In this document: positions 35,184-43,807 of the stretch, one piece after another | Layout: each line of letters starts with the position of its first letter | Position numbering within the stretch: the first letter of the stretch is position 1 | From: Aliivibrio finisterrensis_A | GTDB lineage: Bacteria; Pseudomonadota; Gammaproteobacteria; Enterobacterales; Vibrionaceae | Reading direction: 5' to 3' (one strand) | Length of the DNA stretch: 64,000 bases | Assembly: GCF_004167675.1 (NCBI RefSeq) | Contig: NZ_SEZQ01000014.1 | Notes under the pieces: model-generated | Told to the model about the DNA's origin: nothing | Seen by the model: only the letters and a program-made list of their open reading frames with translations | Databases searched by the model: none | Made by a program: the position numbers and the translations under genes

Positions 35184-37580
35184 ATGCATAACGTAACTCC
35201 AATAAACGAATACCCTAAATTCTGGGCAGAATGCTATGGAACAGCCCCTTTCTTTCCTACTTCTCGTAAAGAAATGGACCAACTTGGTTGGGATAGCTGC
35301 GACATTATCATTGTAACTGGGGATGCGTACGTGGATCACCCAAGTTTTGGTATGGCGATCATCGGACGTTTGCTAGAATCACAAGGCTTTCGCGTTGGTA
35401 TCATTGCCCAACCAAAATGGGACAATAAAGACGAATTTATGGCTCTTGGTCAACCAAATCTATTTTTTGGTATTACTGCGGGTAACATGGATTCAATGAT
35501 CAACCGTTATACCTCAGATAAAAAACTTCGCCATGATGATGCTTATACCCCAAATAATGAAGGTGGTAAGCGTCCTGACCGTGCTGTACTGGTATATTCT
35601 CAACGCTGTCGTGAAGCCTTTAAAGATACGCCTATTGTTTTAGGTGGTATTGAGGCAAGCCTACGTCGTTTAGCACATTACGATTACTGGTCTGATAAAG
35701 TTCGTCGCTCAGTACTGTTTGATGCGAAAGGTGACATTCTTCTGTTTGGTAATGCTGAACGTGCATTGGTTGAAGTGGCTCATCGCCTTGCCAATGGCGA
35801 AGACGTAAAAACAATGACTGACATTCGTGGTACTGCAGTAAACTTACCAGCAGAGCCTGAAGGTTTTAAAATCATTGATTCTTCTCGTATTGAAAAACCA
35901 AGCAAAGCTGTCTTTGTTCCAATCAATCCATACGCAACAGAAGAGCAGTGCGAAACCAACAAATCGGAAGTAAAAGAAGAACAACCGCAGGTTATTACGG
36001 TTCGTGCTTCAAGCCATGATTCAAAAACAACAGCGATTCGTATTCCACCGTATGAAAAACTAAACGGTGACCGTATTCTTTATGCTCACGCTAGTCGTAT
36101 TATGCATTTAGAAACTAACCCATACTCTGGCCGAGCATTAATTCAGCGTCATGGTGATCGTGAATTATGGGTAAACCAAGCACCAATCCCTCTAACAACC
36201 GAAGAGATGGATTTTGTGTTTGACTTGCCTTATGCGCGTGTCCCACACCCTATGTATGGCAAAGCTAAGATCCCTGCGTATGACATGATTAAAACATCAG
36301 TCAACATTATGCGTGGTTGTTTTGGTGGTTGTTCATTCTGTAGTATTACTGAACACGAAGGTCGTATTATTCAAAACCGCTCTAAAGAATCTATTATCAA
36401 TGAATTAGAAGAAATTAGAGATAAAGTTCCAGGATTTACCGGCACAATTTCAGATCTTGGTGGCCCAACCGCGAACATGTATCGTTTAGGTTGTTCTATT
36501 CCTAAAGCAGAAGCAACCTGTCGTCGCCCTTCATGTGTTTTCCCTAAGATCTGTGACAAGTTAAATACTGATCACGTACATACAATTGATTTGTACCGTG
36601 AAGCACGTAAAGTCAAAGGCATTAATAAAGTATTAATTGCTTCTGGTGTTCGTTACGACTTAGCCATTGAATCTCCAGAATACGTGCGTGAGTTAGTGAC
36701 CCATCACGTTGGCGGTTATTTGAAGATTGCACCAGAGCATACCGAAAAAGGCCCATTAGATTTAATGATGAAGCCAGGTATGGGTACGTACGATCGCTTT
36801 AAGTCTATGTTTGAAAAATACAGCCAAGAGGCCGGTAAGAAGCAATATCTTATCCCTTATTTTATCTCTGCTCATCCGGGTACAGAAGATGAAGACATGC
36901 TGAACCTAGCGATGTGGCTGAAGAAAAACAACCTTGAGTGTGATCAGGTTCAGAACTTCTATCCATCACCAATGTGTAATGCAACGTCAATGTATTACTC
37001 AGAAACAAACCCACTGAAACGCGTGAAATATAAAAAACGTGAAGATGTAACAGTGGCTAAAGGTGAACGCCAACGTCGACTGCATAAAGGCTTATTACGT
37101 TATCACGATCCTAAAAACTGGAAAATGATCCGTGAAGCACTAACAGAGATGGGTAAAAAGCACCTTATTGGTGACAAGCCACATTGTTTAGTGCCTGAAG
37201 ACGATATTGATACACAAACACCTGCTGAACGTCGTCAAACAGGACGTCACGGCGCGAAACGTTTTGCAACTAAGCATACTCAAGCACAGTTTGATGGTGA
37301 TCCACGTAATAGTAATAGTCGCGGTGGTCAAAATAAGAATAACCGTAACGGTAAGCCTAGCTCTCAAGGTCAAGGTCAAAACCGTAGTGGTAACGGTGGA
37401 AAACCAACAGGACACGCAAGTTCGGATAAGCCTGCATCAAGCGGACAGAAGAATGGCGTTCGCAATGGTTATTCAAACAGTAAACCAAGTGGCAATGGTA
37501 AACCTAAAGCCACTGGTAATAAACCAACCGCCAATAAGCCAAGCGGTACAGGTGCTAAACGTAAACCAAAGCACCGTTAA
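35184..37580 (+). CDS. ygiQ: YgiQ family radical SAM protein
   Basis: 798 residues. An N-terminal UPF0313 domain begins the protein. The radical SAM Fe-S cluster motif CFGGCSFC follows at about residue 379 in IMRGCFGGCSFCSITEH. A conserved domain with APEHTEKGPLDLMMKPG comes next. The last ~110 residues are a low-complexity tail of N, G, K, S and Q ending KRKPKHR, which may bind nucleic acid or be disordered. The reaction is unknown to me. Length exceeds E. coli YgiQ mainly through this tail. Confidence 0.88.
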   Translation: MHNVTPINEYPKFWAECYGTAPFFPTSRKEMDQLGWDSCDIIIVTGDAYVDHPSFGMAIIGRLLESQGFRVGIIAQPKWDNKDEFMALGQPNLFFGITAGNMDSMINRYTSDKKLRHDDAYTPNNEGGKRPDRAVLVYSQRCREAFKDTPIVLGGIEASLRRLAHYDYWSDKVRRSVLFDAKGDILLFGNAERALVEVAHRLANGEDVKTMTDIRGTAVNLPAEPEGFKIIDSSRIEKPSKAVFVPINPYATEEQCETNKSEVKEEQPQVITVRASSHDSKTTAIRIPPYEKLNGDRILYAHASRIMHLETNPYSGRALIQRHGDRELWVNQAPIPLTTEEMDFVFDLPYARVPHPMYGKAKIPAYDMIKTSVNIMRGCFGGCSFCSITEHEGRIIQNRSKESIINELEEIRDKVPGFTGTISDLGGPTANMYRLGCSIPKAEATCRRPSCVFPKICDKLNTDHVHTIDLYREARKVKGINKVLIASGVRYDLAIESPEYVRELVTHHVGGYLKIAPEHTEKGPLDLMMKPGMGTYDRFKSMFEKYSQEAGKKQYLIPYFISAHPGTEDEDMLNLAMWLKKNNLECDQVQNFYPSPMCNATSMYYSETNPLKRVKYKKREDVTVAKGERQRRLHKGLLRYHDPKNWKMIREALTEMGKKHLIGDKPHCLVPEDDIDTQTPAERRQTGRHGAKRFATKHTQAQFDGDPRNSNSRGGQNKNNRNGKPSSQGQGQNRSGNGGKPTGHASSDKPASSGQKNGVRNGYSNSKPSGNGKPKATGNKPTANKPSGTGAKRKPKHR

Positions 37581-37605
37581 GTAAATAGAAAAAATTAACA
37601 AGTAT

Positions 37606-37637
37606 AAAAAAGCGAACCAATTCGGTTCGCTTTTTTA
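37606..37637. terminator. Bidirectional terminator between ygiQ and tyrS
   Basis: Stem A-run AGCGAACC and GGTTCGCT T-run around a 4-6 base loop. T-runs on both strands. Confidence 0.9.
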
Positions 37638-37696
37638 TTGTCTGAATATAGAGCAATGAAACAGAGTTATCTACTCCACTCCATTACTAATTTATT

Positions 37697-38977
37697 CTAT
37701 TTCCAAACGTATAGGTTAAACAATTTTTTACCACGTTTGATTACGCTGTATTTACCGAATAATGCGTCTTCTTTCTTAAGAACAACTTCAGAATCAGCAA
37801 CTTTTTCGCCGTTTACTGAAACCGCACCATTACCAATAAATTCACGCGCCATCTTATTCGATTTTGCTAGTTCAGATTGCGTCAGTACTTCAACGATAGT
37901 TTGCTCTGAAACTTCAAGCTCAGTCGTTGGTAGACCATCTTGCGCTAGTTGTGCTAAATCAGTTTCAGTTAGCGATGCTAGATCACCTGAGAACAATGCT
38001 TCTGTAATACGGATAGAAGAAGCTAAGCCTTCCTCACCGTGAACCAAACGAGTCACTTCTTTAGCAAGGACGCCTTGACCAGCAGGGCGGCCTTGAACAC
38101 TCTTGTCACTTTCTTCAATTGCAGCAATTTCGTCTACAGATAGGAAAGTGAAGAAACGTAGGAAGTTATATACGTCAGCATCCGCAGTACCCAACCAGAA
38201 TTGGTAGAAAGCGTATGGTGATGTTTTGCTTGGGTCTAACCAAATTGTACCTGATTCAGTCTTACCAAATTTAGTACCATCTGATTTAGTTACTAGCGGT
38301 AACGTTAAACCAAATACTTTATTACGGTTCATACGACGAGTTAGATCGATACCACCAGTGATGTTACCCCACTGATCAGAACCACCAATTTGAAGCGTAC
38401 ATTCTTTTGCTTTGTTTAGCGCAGCAAAGTCATACGATTGAAGTAGCATGTAGCTGAACTCAGTAAATGAGATACCAGAACCTTCACGGTCGATACGTTG
38501 TTTTACTGATTCTTTTTGAATCATTGCATTTACGCTGAAATGCTTACCGATATCACGCATGAATTCGATTACATTGATTTCACCAATCCAATCTAGGTTA
38601 TTCACCACTTCTGCGCCATTTTTCTCTTCTGTAAACTCAACAAAAGCAGAAACTTGAGCACGGATTTTATTAACCCAATCACCAACAACATCAGAGGTGT
38701 TCAATTGACGCTCTGCCGCTTTAAAGCTTGGATCACCAATTAGACCTGTTGCGCCACCAACAAGTGCTAATGGCTTATGGCCCGCTTGTTGAAAACGCTT
38801 AAGAACTAACAAAGGTACTAGGCTACCAATATGTAGGCTGTCTGCTGTCGGATCGAAACCACAATAAAGAGTACGACAGTCAGTAGAAAGGTGCTCAGCT
38901 AATTCTTCGTCTGCTGTGCACTGTGCAATAAGCCCACGAGCTTTTAAATCCTGCAATAATTCATTTGTTGCTGTCAT
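37697..38977 (-). CDS. tyrS: Tyrosyl-tRNA synthetase
   Basis: Charges tRNA-Tyr. 426 residues: class I catalytic core with the HIGH-type motif DSLHIGSLVPLL, tyrosine-site LQIGGSDQWGNITGGID, and the KMSKS-type motif KFGKT in SDGTKFGKTESG. A C-terminal S4-like RNA-binding domain ends the protein (EFIGNGAVSVNGEKV). It is of the E. coli TyrS class. Monocistronic with a shared terminator. Confidence 0.96.
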   Translation of the reverse strand: MTATNELLQDLKARGLIAQCTADEELAEHLSTDCRTLYCGFDPTADSLHIGSLVPLLVLKRFQQAGHKPLALVGGATGLIGDPSFKAAERQLNTSDVVGDWVNKIRAQVSAFVEFTEEKNGAEVVNNLDWIGEINVIEFMRDIGKHFSVNAMIQKESVKQRIDREGSGISFTEFSYMLLQSYDFAALNKAKECTLQIGGSDQWGNITGGIDLTRRMNRNKVFGLTLPLVTKSDGTKFGKTESGTIWLDPSKTSPYAFYQFWLGTADADVYNFLRFFTFLSVDEIAAIEESDKSVQGRPAGQGVLAKEVTRLVHGEEGLASSIRITEALFSGDLASLTETDLAQLAQDGLPTTELEVSEQTIVEVLTQSELAKSNKMAREFIGNGAVSVNGEKVADSEVVLKKEDALFGKYSVIKRGKKLFNLYVWK

Positions 38978-39335
38978 AGATAACCTACTTGTACTCTAAA
39001 TTTAGGTATAAAAAAGAAGACTCGATTTTACACATTTAGCCGCTAAATAACAGACTTTGTGAGTAAAAAGCCACTTTGAACTAATATCTATTTTATCTCC
39101 CCATTTGATTAACAATTTCCTAGTTACAATTACTTTCAATTTCAAGAAGAAAAAGTTCAAAAATTGACCTTAATTTAACGTCAAGAATTGTAATTCTGTG
39201 ATGCTTAACTCAAACCAAAACAATGATAATTTTCACCTCTTGAATCTGCTAAGTGTGCCCATATTTATTTAGTAGGTGTTGCTAAGATGCAGTCTACTTA
39301 GTTGCTATTTCTTTCTGTCTTGCTAAGGAAAAAGA
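38978..39335. other. Spacer between tyrS and the relV-like gene
   Basis: 358 A/T-rich bases, divergent promoters. The palindrome ATTTAGCCGCTAAAT (39034-39048) lies about 57 bases upstream of tyrS and could be an operator. No T-box (not expected in this group) and no gene seen. Confidence 0.45.
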
Positions 39336-40106
39336 ATGAAAAAGTTTGCCCGTGCCGCAGTCCTAATGGTTTTAGTATTTGGACGTCCTCAAGCACAAGC
39401 TTCCTCATTAATTGAGTTTATTGAACCTGATTATCAAGAAGCAAACCAATCAGAGATCGATCATCAACATGTCCTTCACAGCCTAAATGGTCTACTTTCG
39501 ATTCAAAATTGGAACTATTTCTCACATCAGCCTTACGATGATTTTGATATTTTAAATTCAAAAGCACATCAAGCTCAAAGAGAGCTAGAAAATCTGTGTA
39601 AAGAAACCGCTTTGATCTCTAATTCTCAGCCTCAATTTGCTGGAGTGAAGAGCACAGAACGTGCCTTATTAAAAATTGAACAAGAGTTAAATGGTCAAGT
39701 TAACCAGTTAACTGACATGGCAAGAGCGACCATCGTTGCCGATTCAATACCTGATTTGGTGACGGCGTATGAATCAATAAATAGAGAAACAACCGTCCTG
39801 AGTGTCACTAACCGTTTTGCACAGCCAGCAAAATCAGGCTACCGAGACATAAAATTACTCGTCGAATTACCAAAAACAAAACTGGTCGCAGAAATACAGC
39901 TGCATTTAAAAGACATTGCGACAGTAAAAAATGGTGCAGAGCATAAATTGTATGAAGAAATTCAAAACATTGAACGTTTAGCTCTTCTGGAAAAGCGAGA
40001 ATTCACTCAGTTTGAAGATGCTCGAGTGACTAAATTGAGAGCTCTATCTCAATCACTATATACAAATGCATGGCAAACCTACTTACCACTTCAAGCACTC
40101 GCGTAA
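39336..40106 (+). CDS. relV: RelV-like small alarmone synthetase with N-terminal signal-like sequence
   Basis: 256 residues of the RelA/SpoT synthetase fold: KS at 105-106, D127 and R130 in TDMARATIV, Y169 in SGYRDIKLLV, EIQ at 186-188 and H203 in AEHKLYEEI, i.e. the ATP/GTP-binding and catalytic positions of (p)ppGpp synthetases, with no hydrolase domain. Length and spacing fit vibrio RelV as I remember it. The first ~24 residues look like a signal peptide: basic MKKFAR, hydrophobic AAVLMVLVFG and an AQA-S cleavage site. If real, the product would leave the cytoplasm, where its nucleotide substrates are absent. Alternatives are an uncleaved membrane anchor or an internal start. AAGGAAAAAG precedes the ATG. 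Confidence 0.72.
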   Translation: MKKFARAAVLMVLVFGRPQAQASSLIEFIEPDYQEANQSEIDHQHVLHSLNGLLSIQNWNYFSHQPYDDFDILNSKAHQAQRELENLCKETALISNSQPQFAGVKSTERALLKIEQELNGQVNQLTDMARATIVADSIPDLVTAYESINRETTVLSVTNRFAQPAKSGYRDIKLLVELPKTKLVAEIQLHLKDIATVKNGAEHKLYEEIQNIERLALLEKREFTQFEDARVTKLRALSQSLYTNAWQTYLPLQALA

Positions 40107-40133
40107 TGTTCCACTATTAACATGCCAGCAACT

Positions 40134-40172
40134 AAAAAAGAGCAACCACTGCGTATTGGTTGCTCTTTTTAT
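40134..40172. terminator. Bidirectional terminator between relV-like gene and ynhF
   Basis: Stem AAAAAGAGCAACCA/TGGTTGCTCTTTTT (40135-40148 with 40157-40170), 8-base loop. Confidence 0.88.
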
Positions 40173-40207
40173 TTAATAGCGTTTATTTTTATGTCATCAA
40201 AACTAAT

Positions 40208-40297
40208 TTATGCCATTAAAACCAAGCTTCCGAAAAAAGCTAAGCCAGAAAATACGGCTATAGTTGTAATGAGTGCAAATTTGAAATCACTATCCAT
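40208..40297 (-). CDS. ynhF: YnhF-family membrane microprotein
   Basis: 29 residues: MDSDFKFALITTIAVFSGLA plus a further hydrophobic stretch ending FFGSLVLMA. The pattern charged D-x-K-F-x-L-x-T-T-I then one helix matches E. coli YnhF (same length, same N-terminal pattern). An AAGGAG ribosome site lies 5 bases before the ATG, which makes chance unlikely. Role unknown. Convergent with the relV-like gene, sharing its terminator. Confidence 0.8.
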   Translation of the reverse strand: MDSDFKFALITTIAVFSGLAFFGSLVLMA

Positions 40298-40492
40298 AAC
40301 GACTCCTTGTTATTGTGTAGTAACAAAAAATTAACACTAGTTTGAGGTATCTTCAAGGAATCAAAGAAAATTGACTGCCAAGTTGGTATTAGCATCACAA
40401 TGTCAGCATAATAAATCAAACTTAGGGATAAGATTAGTCGCTATGTGGCTAAATACAAATTATCAAAATTAAAACCTATTTTAGGAGGAAAA

Positions 40493-41074
40493 ATGAAACG
40501 GACGTCATTACTGGGGCTGCTAGCCATCCTGCCTTTACCAATATTTGCTCAGGTATATCTTACACCCTCTATTGGGTTTTCTTCTGGTGGTGAGGTGACA
40601 AACAGTGCAGGAGATACTTATAAAATCAATGGAGATAACGCTTTATCTTTTGCTATAGAAACGGATTTTGATACAGGCCGTATTGGATTATTTTATAGTA
40701 CTCAAAGCAGTGAGGTAAAATCACTGGGCAATAAAACACGGTTTGATTATTTACATTTCCAAAGTGCTTTAGATTATTCCCTTACCCCTAAACTAAGTTC
40801 ATTTTTAGGATTAAGCCTTGGTGCAACTTATACCGATGTCGACTGGAGTGATGAAAATTTACGCTTCTCTGCCGGTGCTTTTACTGGGTTGCAATATCAC
40901 TTTACTGACAATTTTGCCTTACAGTTAGAAGCCCGTTGGTTAGGCACTTCTGTTGATAGTAGTTTTGACAGCGCTTGCGTTTCTGATTCAACACAAAGTA
41001 GATGTGTTATTCGTTATGAAGGCAGTTGGATGAATCAAGTACAAGGGAATCTTGGCTTACGATTCAGTTTTTAA
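40493..41074 (+). CDS. Outer-membrane beta-barrel protein
   Basis: 193 residues. The frame is open from 40445, but AGGAGG lies 4 bases before the ATG at 40493, which also begins a signal peptide (MKRTSLLGLLAILPLPIFAQ, cleavage after about residue 19). The mature part alternates polar and hydrophobic residues in strands (VYLTPSIGFSSGGEV, LSSFLGLSLGATYTDV, QVQGNLGLRFSF) and ends in Phe, the usual C-terminal signal of outer-membrane barrels. Resembles small OmpA-like/opacity-type porins. Substrate or ligand unknown. Confidence 0.78.
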   Translation: MKRTSLLGLLAILPLPIFAQVYLTPSIGFSSGGEVTNSAGDTYKINGDNALSFAIETDFDTGRIGLFYSTQSSEVKSLGNKTRFDYLHFQSALDYSLTPKLSSFLGLSLGATYTDVDWSDENLRFSAGAFTGLQYHFTDNFALQLEARWLGTSVDSSFDSACVSDSTQSRCVIRYEGSWMNQVQGNLGLRFSF

Positions 41075-41433
41075 CTTTCTCACACCACCTATTATTTTAT
41101 AAATTCCAATTAATGCGGTTACTTTCCCATCAATTGGAATTTATTTACAAAAACACAATCATTTACTTAACCTTTATTTAACAATAATACACTCTAAACA
41201 TCCCACCCCAAACAAACCCATTCTCTAAAAAAAGTTACAACTTCAGCATAATTGACTAGATAGATTACATTAAGCTACCTTTTTGTCATATTGCCTTAAC
41301 AAGTATTAATGGGTAATCTGCCTGTAATGCTTAGCTAATACCTCTAGTTTGAGCAAATTGATTTCAAATTTAATAGAGAATGATACTAAGTTAGCTTCAT
41401 TTCTCAGGGAAAAGTTTTTAAAAGGAGTATTTT
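41075..41433. other. Spacer between barrel protein and sodium symporter
   Basis: 359 A/T-rich bases. Apart from the long-loop inverted repeat at 41101-41142 I see nothing recognisable; it must contain the symporter promoter. Confidence 0.5.
41101..41142 (+). terminator. Possible weak terminator after barrel protein gene
   Basis: Exact 11-base arms AAATTCCAATT/AATTGGAATTT around a 20-base loop. A/T-rich and without a strong T-run, so weak as a terminator. Confidence 0.4.
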
Positions 41434-42900
41434 ATGAAGCGTGAACAATGGGGTTCTCGTGCAGGATTTATTCTTGCTGCAGTAGGATCTGCTATCGGTC
41501 TAGGTAATATTTGGCGCTTTCCATACATGGCGTATGAAAATGGTGGCGGTGCTTTCTTTATTCCTTATTTATTTGCCATGTTAACTGCTGGTATTCCATT
41601 TATGATCATGGAATTTGGTATGGGTCATAAATTCAGAGGCTCAGCACCGCGAACTTTTGCAAAAATAAATCAAAAATACGAATGGCTTGGTTGGTTTCAA
41701 GTATTAATAGCCGCTGTTATCGCAGTTTATTACGTTGCCGTTATTGGCTGGGCAATCTCTTATTTCAGCATGTCTTTTTCTCAAAGCTGGGGCCAAGATA
41801 CAAATGCCTACTTCTTTAGTGAATATTTAAAGCTAGGCGATAACTCACCAACAAAACTGGGTGGTATTCAATGGCATATTGCCATTCCTATGATTATTGC
41901 ATGGAGCATAACTTTTGCTGCTATTTTTGGTGGTGTAAAAAGTGGTATCGAGCGAGCTAGTAAGGTTATGATGCCCTTACTATTTATTATGGTTATTGCG
42001 CTTATCGGCCGTATGATTTTCTTACCAGGCGCATTGGATGGTCTTAATTACCTGTTCCAACCAGATTTCAGTAAAATAACAGACCCAAAAGTATGGTCAG
42101 CCGCTTATGGTCAAATCTTCTTTACGTTAAGTGTCGGTTTCGCAATCATGCTGGCTTATTCAAGTTACCTACCTGAAAAGTCTGACGTAAATAACAATGC
42201 TTTTATGACAGTATTGATTAACTGTGGTTTCTCTATTATCGCTGGTATTCTTATTTTCTCTATCCTAGGAAATATGGCGCATGAACAAAGCAAACCATTA
42301 ACTGAAGTCGTTAGTGCTGGTGTTGGTCTTGCATTTGTTACTATTCCAGCAGCCATCAATTTATTACCTGCTCCTTATATTCTTGGTCCTCTGTTCTTCT
42401 TTGCTTTAGTTGTTGCAGGGTTAAGTTCTCATATCTCAATTATTGAAGCCGTTACCTCTGCATTTATCGACAAACTAAAATGGTCTCGTAAAAAAGCCGC
42501 TTCTGTTGTTTGTGGTACAGGGCTGGTTGTTTCTATGGCCTTTGCGACTAATGGCGGACTATTGCTGCTTGATTTAGTTGATTATTTCATTAATAACATA
42601 GCTCTACTAGCAAGCTGCTTGATTGAATTATTTATCATGGGTTGGTTGGTAAAACTTGCAGACATACGTTCACACGTAAATAAAATCTCTGAGTTTACCG
42701 TTGGTAAATGGTTTGAGATCTGCTTACGCTTTATTAGTCCTGCATTTCTAGTGGTTATCTTAGGAACTAATATTGTTAATACATTAACCGACGGATATGG
42801 TGGTTACGCTCAATCAGACTTACTATTACTTGGTTGGGGATTAATTGCTGCAATGTTGGTTGTTGGTATCGTTATTAATAAATCAAGCAAGGAGGCTTAA
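41434..42900 (+). CDS. Sodium-dependent neurotransmitter:sodium symporter (NSS) family transporter
   Basis: 488 residues and about 11-12 helices. The N-terminal REQWGSRAGFILAAVGSAIG with GLGNIWRFPY is the NSS signature that forms the sodium site (LeuT-like). Amino acids are the likely substrates; the neighbouring MetS-like peptide suggests methionine or alanine uptake. AAAAGGAGTATTTT gives a strong ribosome site. The small subunit gene follows after 1 base. Confidence 0.88.
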   Translation: MKREQWGSRAGFILAAVGSAIGLGNIWRFPYMAYENGGGAFFIPYLFAMLTAGIPFMIMEFGMGHKFRGSAPRTFAKINQKYEWLGWFQVLIAAVIAVYYVAVIGWAISYFSMSFSQSWGQDTNAYFFSEYLKLGDNSPTKLGGIQWHIAIPMIIAWSITFAAIFGGVKSGIERASKVMMPLLFIMVIALIGRMIFLPGALDGLNYLFQPDFSKITDPKVWSAAYGQIFFTLSVGFAIMLAYSSYLPEKSDVNNNAFMTVLINCGFSIIAGILIFSILGNMAHEQSKPLTEVVSAGVGLAFVTIPAAINLLPAPYILGPLFFFALVVAGLSSHISIIEAVTSAFIDKLKWSRKKAASVVCGTGLVVSMAFATNGGLLLLDLVDYFINNIALLASCLIELFIMGWLVKLADIRSHVNKISEFTVGKWFEICLRFISPAFLVVILGTNIVNTLTDGYGGYAQSDLLLLGWGLIAAMLVVGIVINKSSKEA

Positions 42901-42901
42901 T

Positions 42902-42997
42902 ATGACAACTGGTGCAATCATTATGATGGTTATTGGCTTAGGTATCACGTGGGGAGGCGCGGCCTTCTGTATCCGTAAAGCGATGAACAGTAACTAG
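42902..42997 (+). CDS. MetS-like small subunit of NSS transporter
   Basis: 31 residues: MTTGAIIMMVIGLGITWGGA plus a short AFCIRKAMNSN tail. The motif G-A-I-I-M-M-x-I-G-L-G-I-T-W-G-G matches the small subunits paired with methionine/alanine NSS importers (MetP-MetS of Corynebacterium). AAGGAGG lies inside the end of the transporter gene, so translation is coupled. Confidence 0.85.
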   Translation: MTTGAIIMMVIGLGITWGGAAFCIRKAMNSN

Positions 42998-43028
42998 AAC
43001 TTAGCCTATAACAAATACAATTACTTAA

Positions 43029-43054
43029 AGCAGATCTTCGGATCTGTTTTTTTT
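43029..43054 (+). terminator. Intrinsic terminator after the NSS genes
   Basis: Stem CAGATC/GATCTG (43031-43036 with 43041-43046) on a TTCG tetraloop followed by eight T. Confidence 0.9.
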
Positions 43055-43089
43055 CGCCGTTTCATTTTAAATTAATTTAGAAGGTAAAA

Positions 43090-43716
43090 ATGACCATTCT
43101 CTATTCATTTCGACGTTGCCCTTACGCGATGCGAGCACGACTTAGTATCGCCCTTTCCAATAAATCAGTTCACCTTCGTGAAATCATATTGAAACATAAA
43201 CCCGAAGCAATGATACAGGCATCCCCTAAAGGCACTGTTCCTGTCTTAATTGAAAAAGATGGACACGTGATAGATGAGAGCTTAGATATCATGAAATGGG
43301 CTTTAGAGGATTCAGAATTACTATTATCAACAACAGCGTCCATGTATTTATTAATAGAAGAAAACGATCATGTGTTTAAAGGATGGTTGGATAAATACAA
43401 ATATGCAGATCGTTACCCTGAGAACACAGAACTCTATTATCGTGAACAAGGGGAGCTATTTTTAGAAAGACTGGAGCAACAACTCTCTACTTCGAGAATG
43501 CTATTTAGTGATGAATACAGCTTAGCTGATTTAGCTATTCTTCCTTTTATTCGACAATTTGCGTTCGTTAATATTGAATGGTTTAACCAAAGTAAGTATC
43601 AACACGTAAATCACTGGCTTACGACTTTCATTGATTCAGAACTGTTTCTCTCCATTATGAAAAAATACCCTACTTGGCTAGACTCAAATCAAGACATCTC
43701 ATTTCCTGAAAGATAA
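43090..43716 (+). CDS. Glutathione S-transferase-like protein
   Basis: 208 residues: thioredoxin-like N-terminal domain with YSFRRCPYAMRARL (active-site CPYA region) and the cis-proline/GSH motif GTVPVLIEKDGHVIDESLDI, then an all-helical C-terminal domain (EYSLADLAILPFIRQF). Bacterial GST fold, substrate unknown. AAGGTAAAA precedes the ATG. Monocistronic. Confidence 0.83.
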   Translation: MTILYSFRRCPYAMRARLSIALSNKSVHLREIILKHKPEAMIQASPKGTVPVLIEKDGHVIDESLDIMKWALEDSELLLSTTASMYLLIEENDHVFKGWLDKYKYADRYPENTELYYREQGELFLERLEQQLSTSRMLFSDEYSLADLAILPFIRQFAFVNIEWFNQSKYQHVNHWLTTFIDSELFLSIMKKYPTWLDSNQDISFPER

Positions 43717-43756
43717 TAGCTTTGCTTATCTTCGATTTTCTTCAAGCCAGAAACAG

Positions 43757-43784
43757 AAAAAGGAGACTCGAAAGTCTCCTTTTA
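43757..43784. terminator. Bidirectional terminator between GST gene and ptsG
   Basis: Stem AAAAGGAGACT/AGTCTCCTTTT (43758-43768 with 43773-43783) on a CGAA tetraloop. Confidence 0.9.
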
Positions 43785-43807
43785 TTATTCATCGATAGAA
43801 TCGCAAA

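Noticed and set aside
40122..40334. Plus-strand open frame of 70 codons after the relV-like gene
   Set aside because: It starts with the bidirectional terminator and runs opposite to the YnhF gene, which has a strong ribosome site and a family match.
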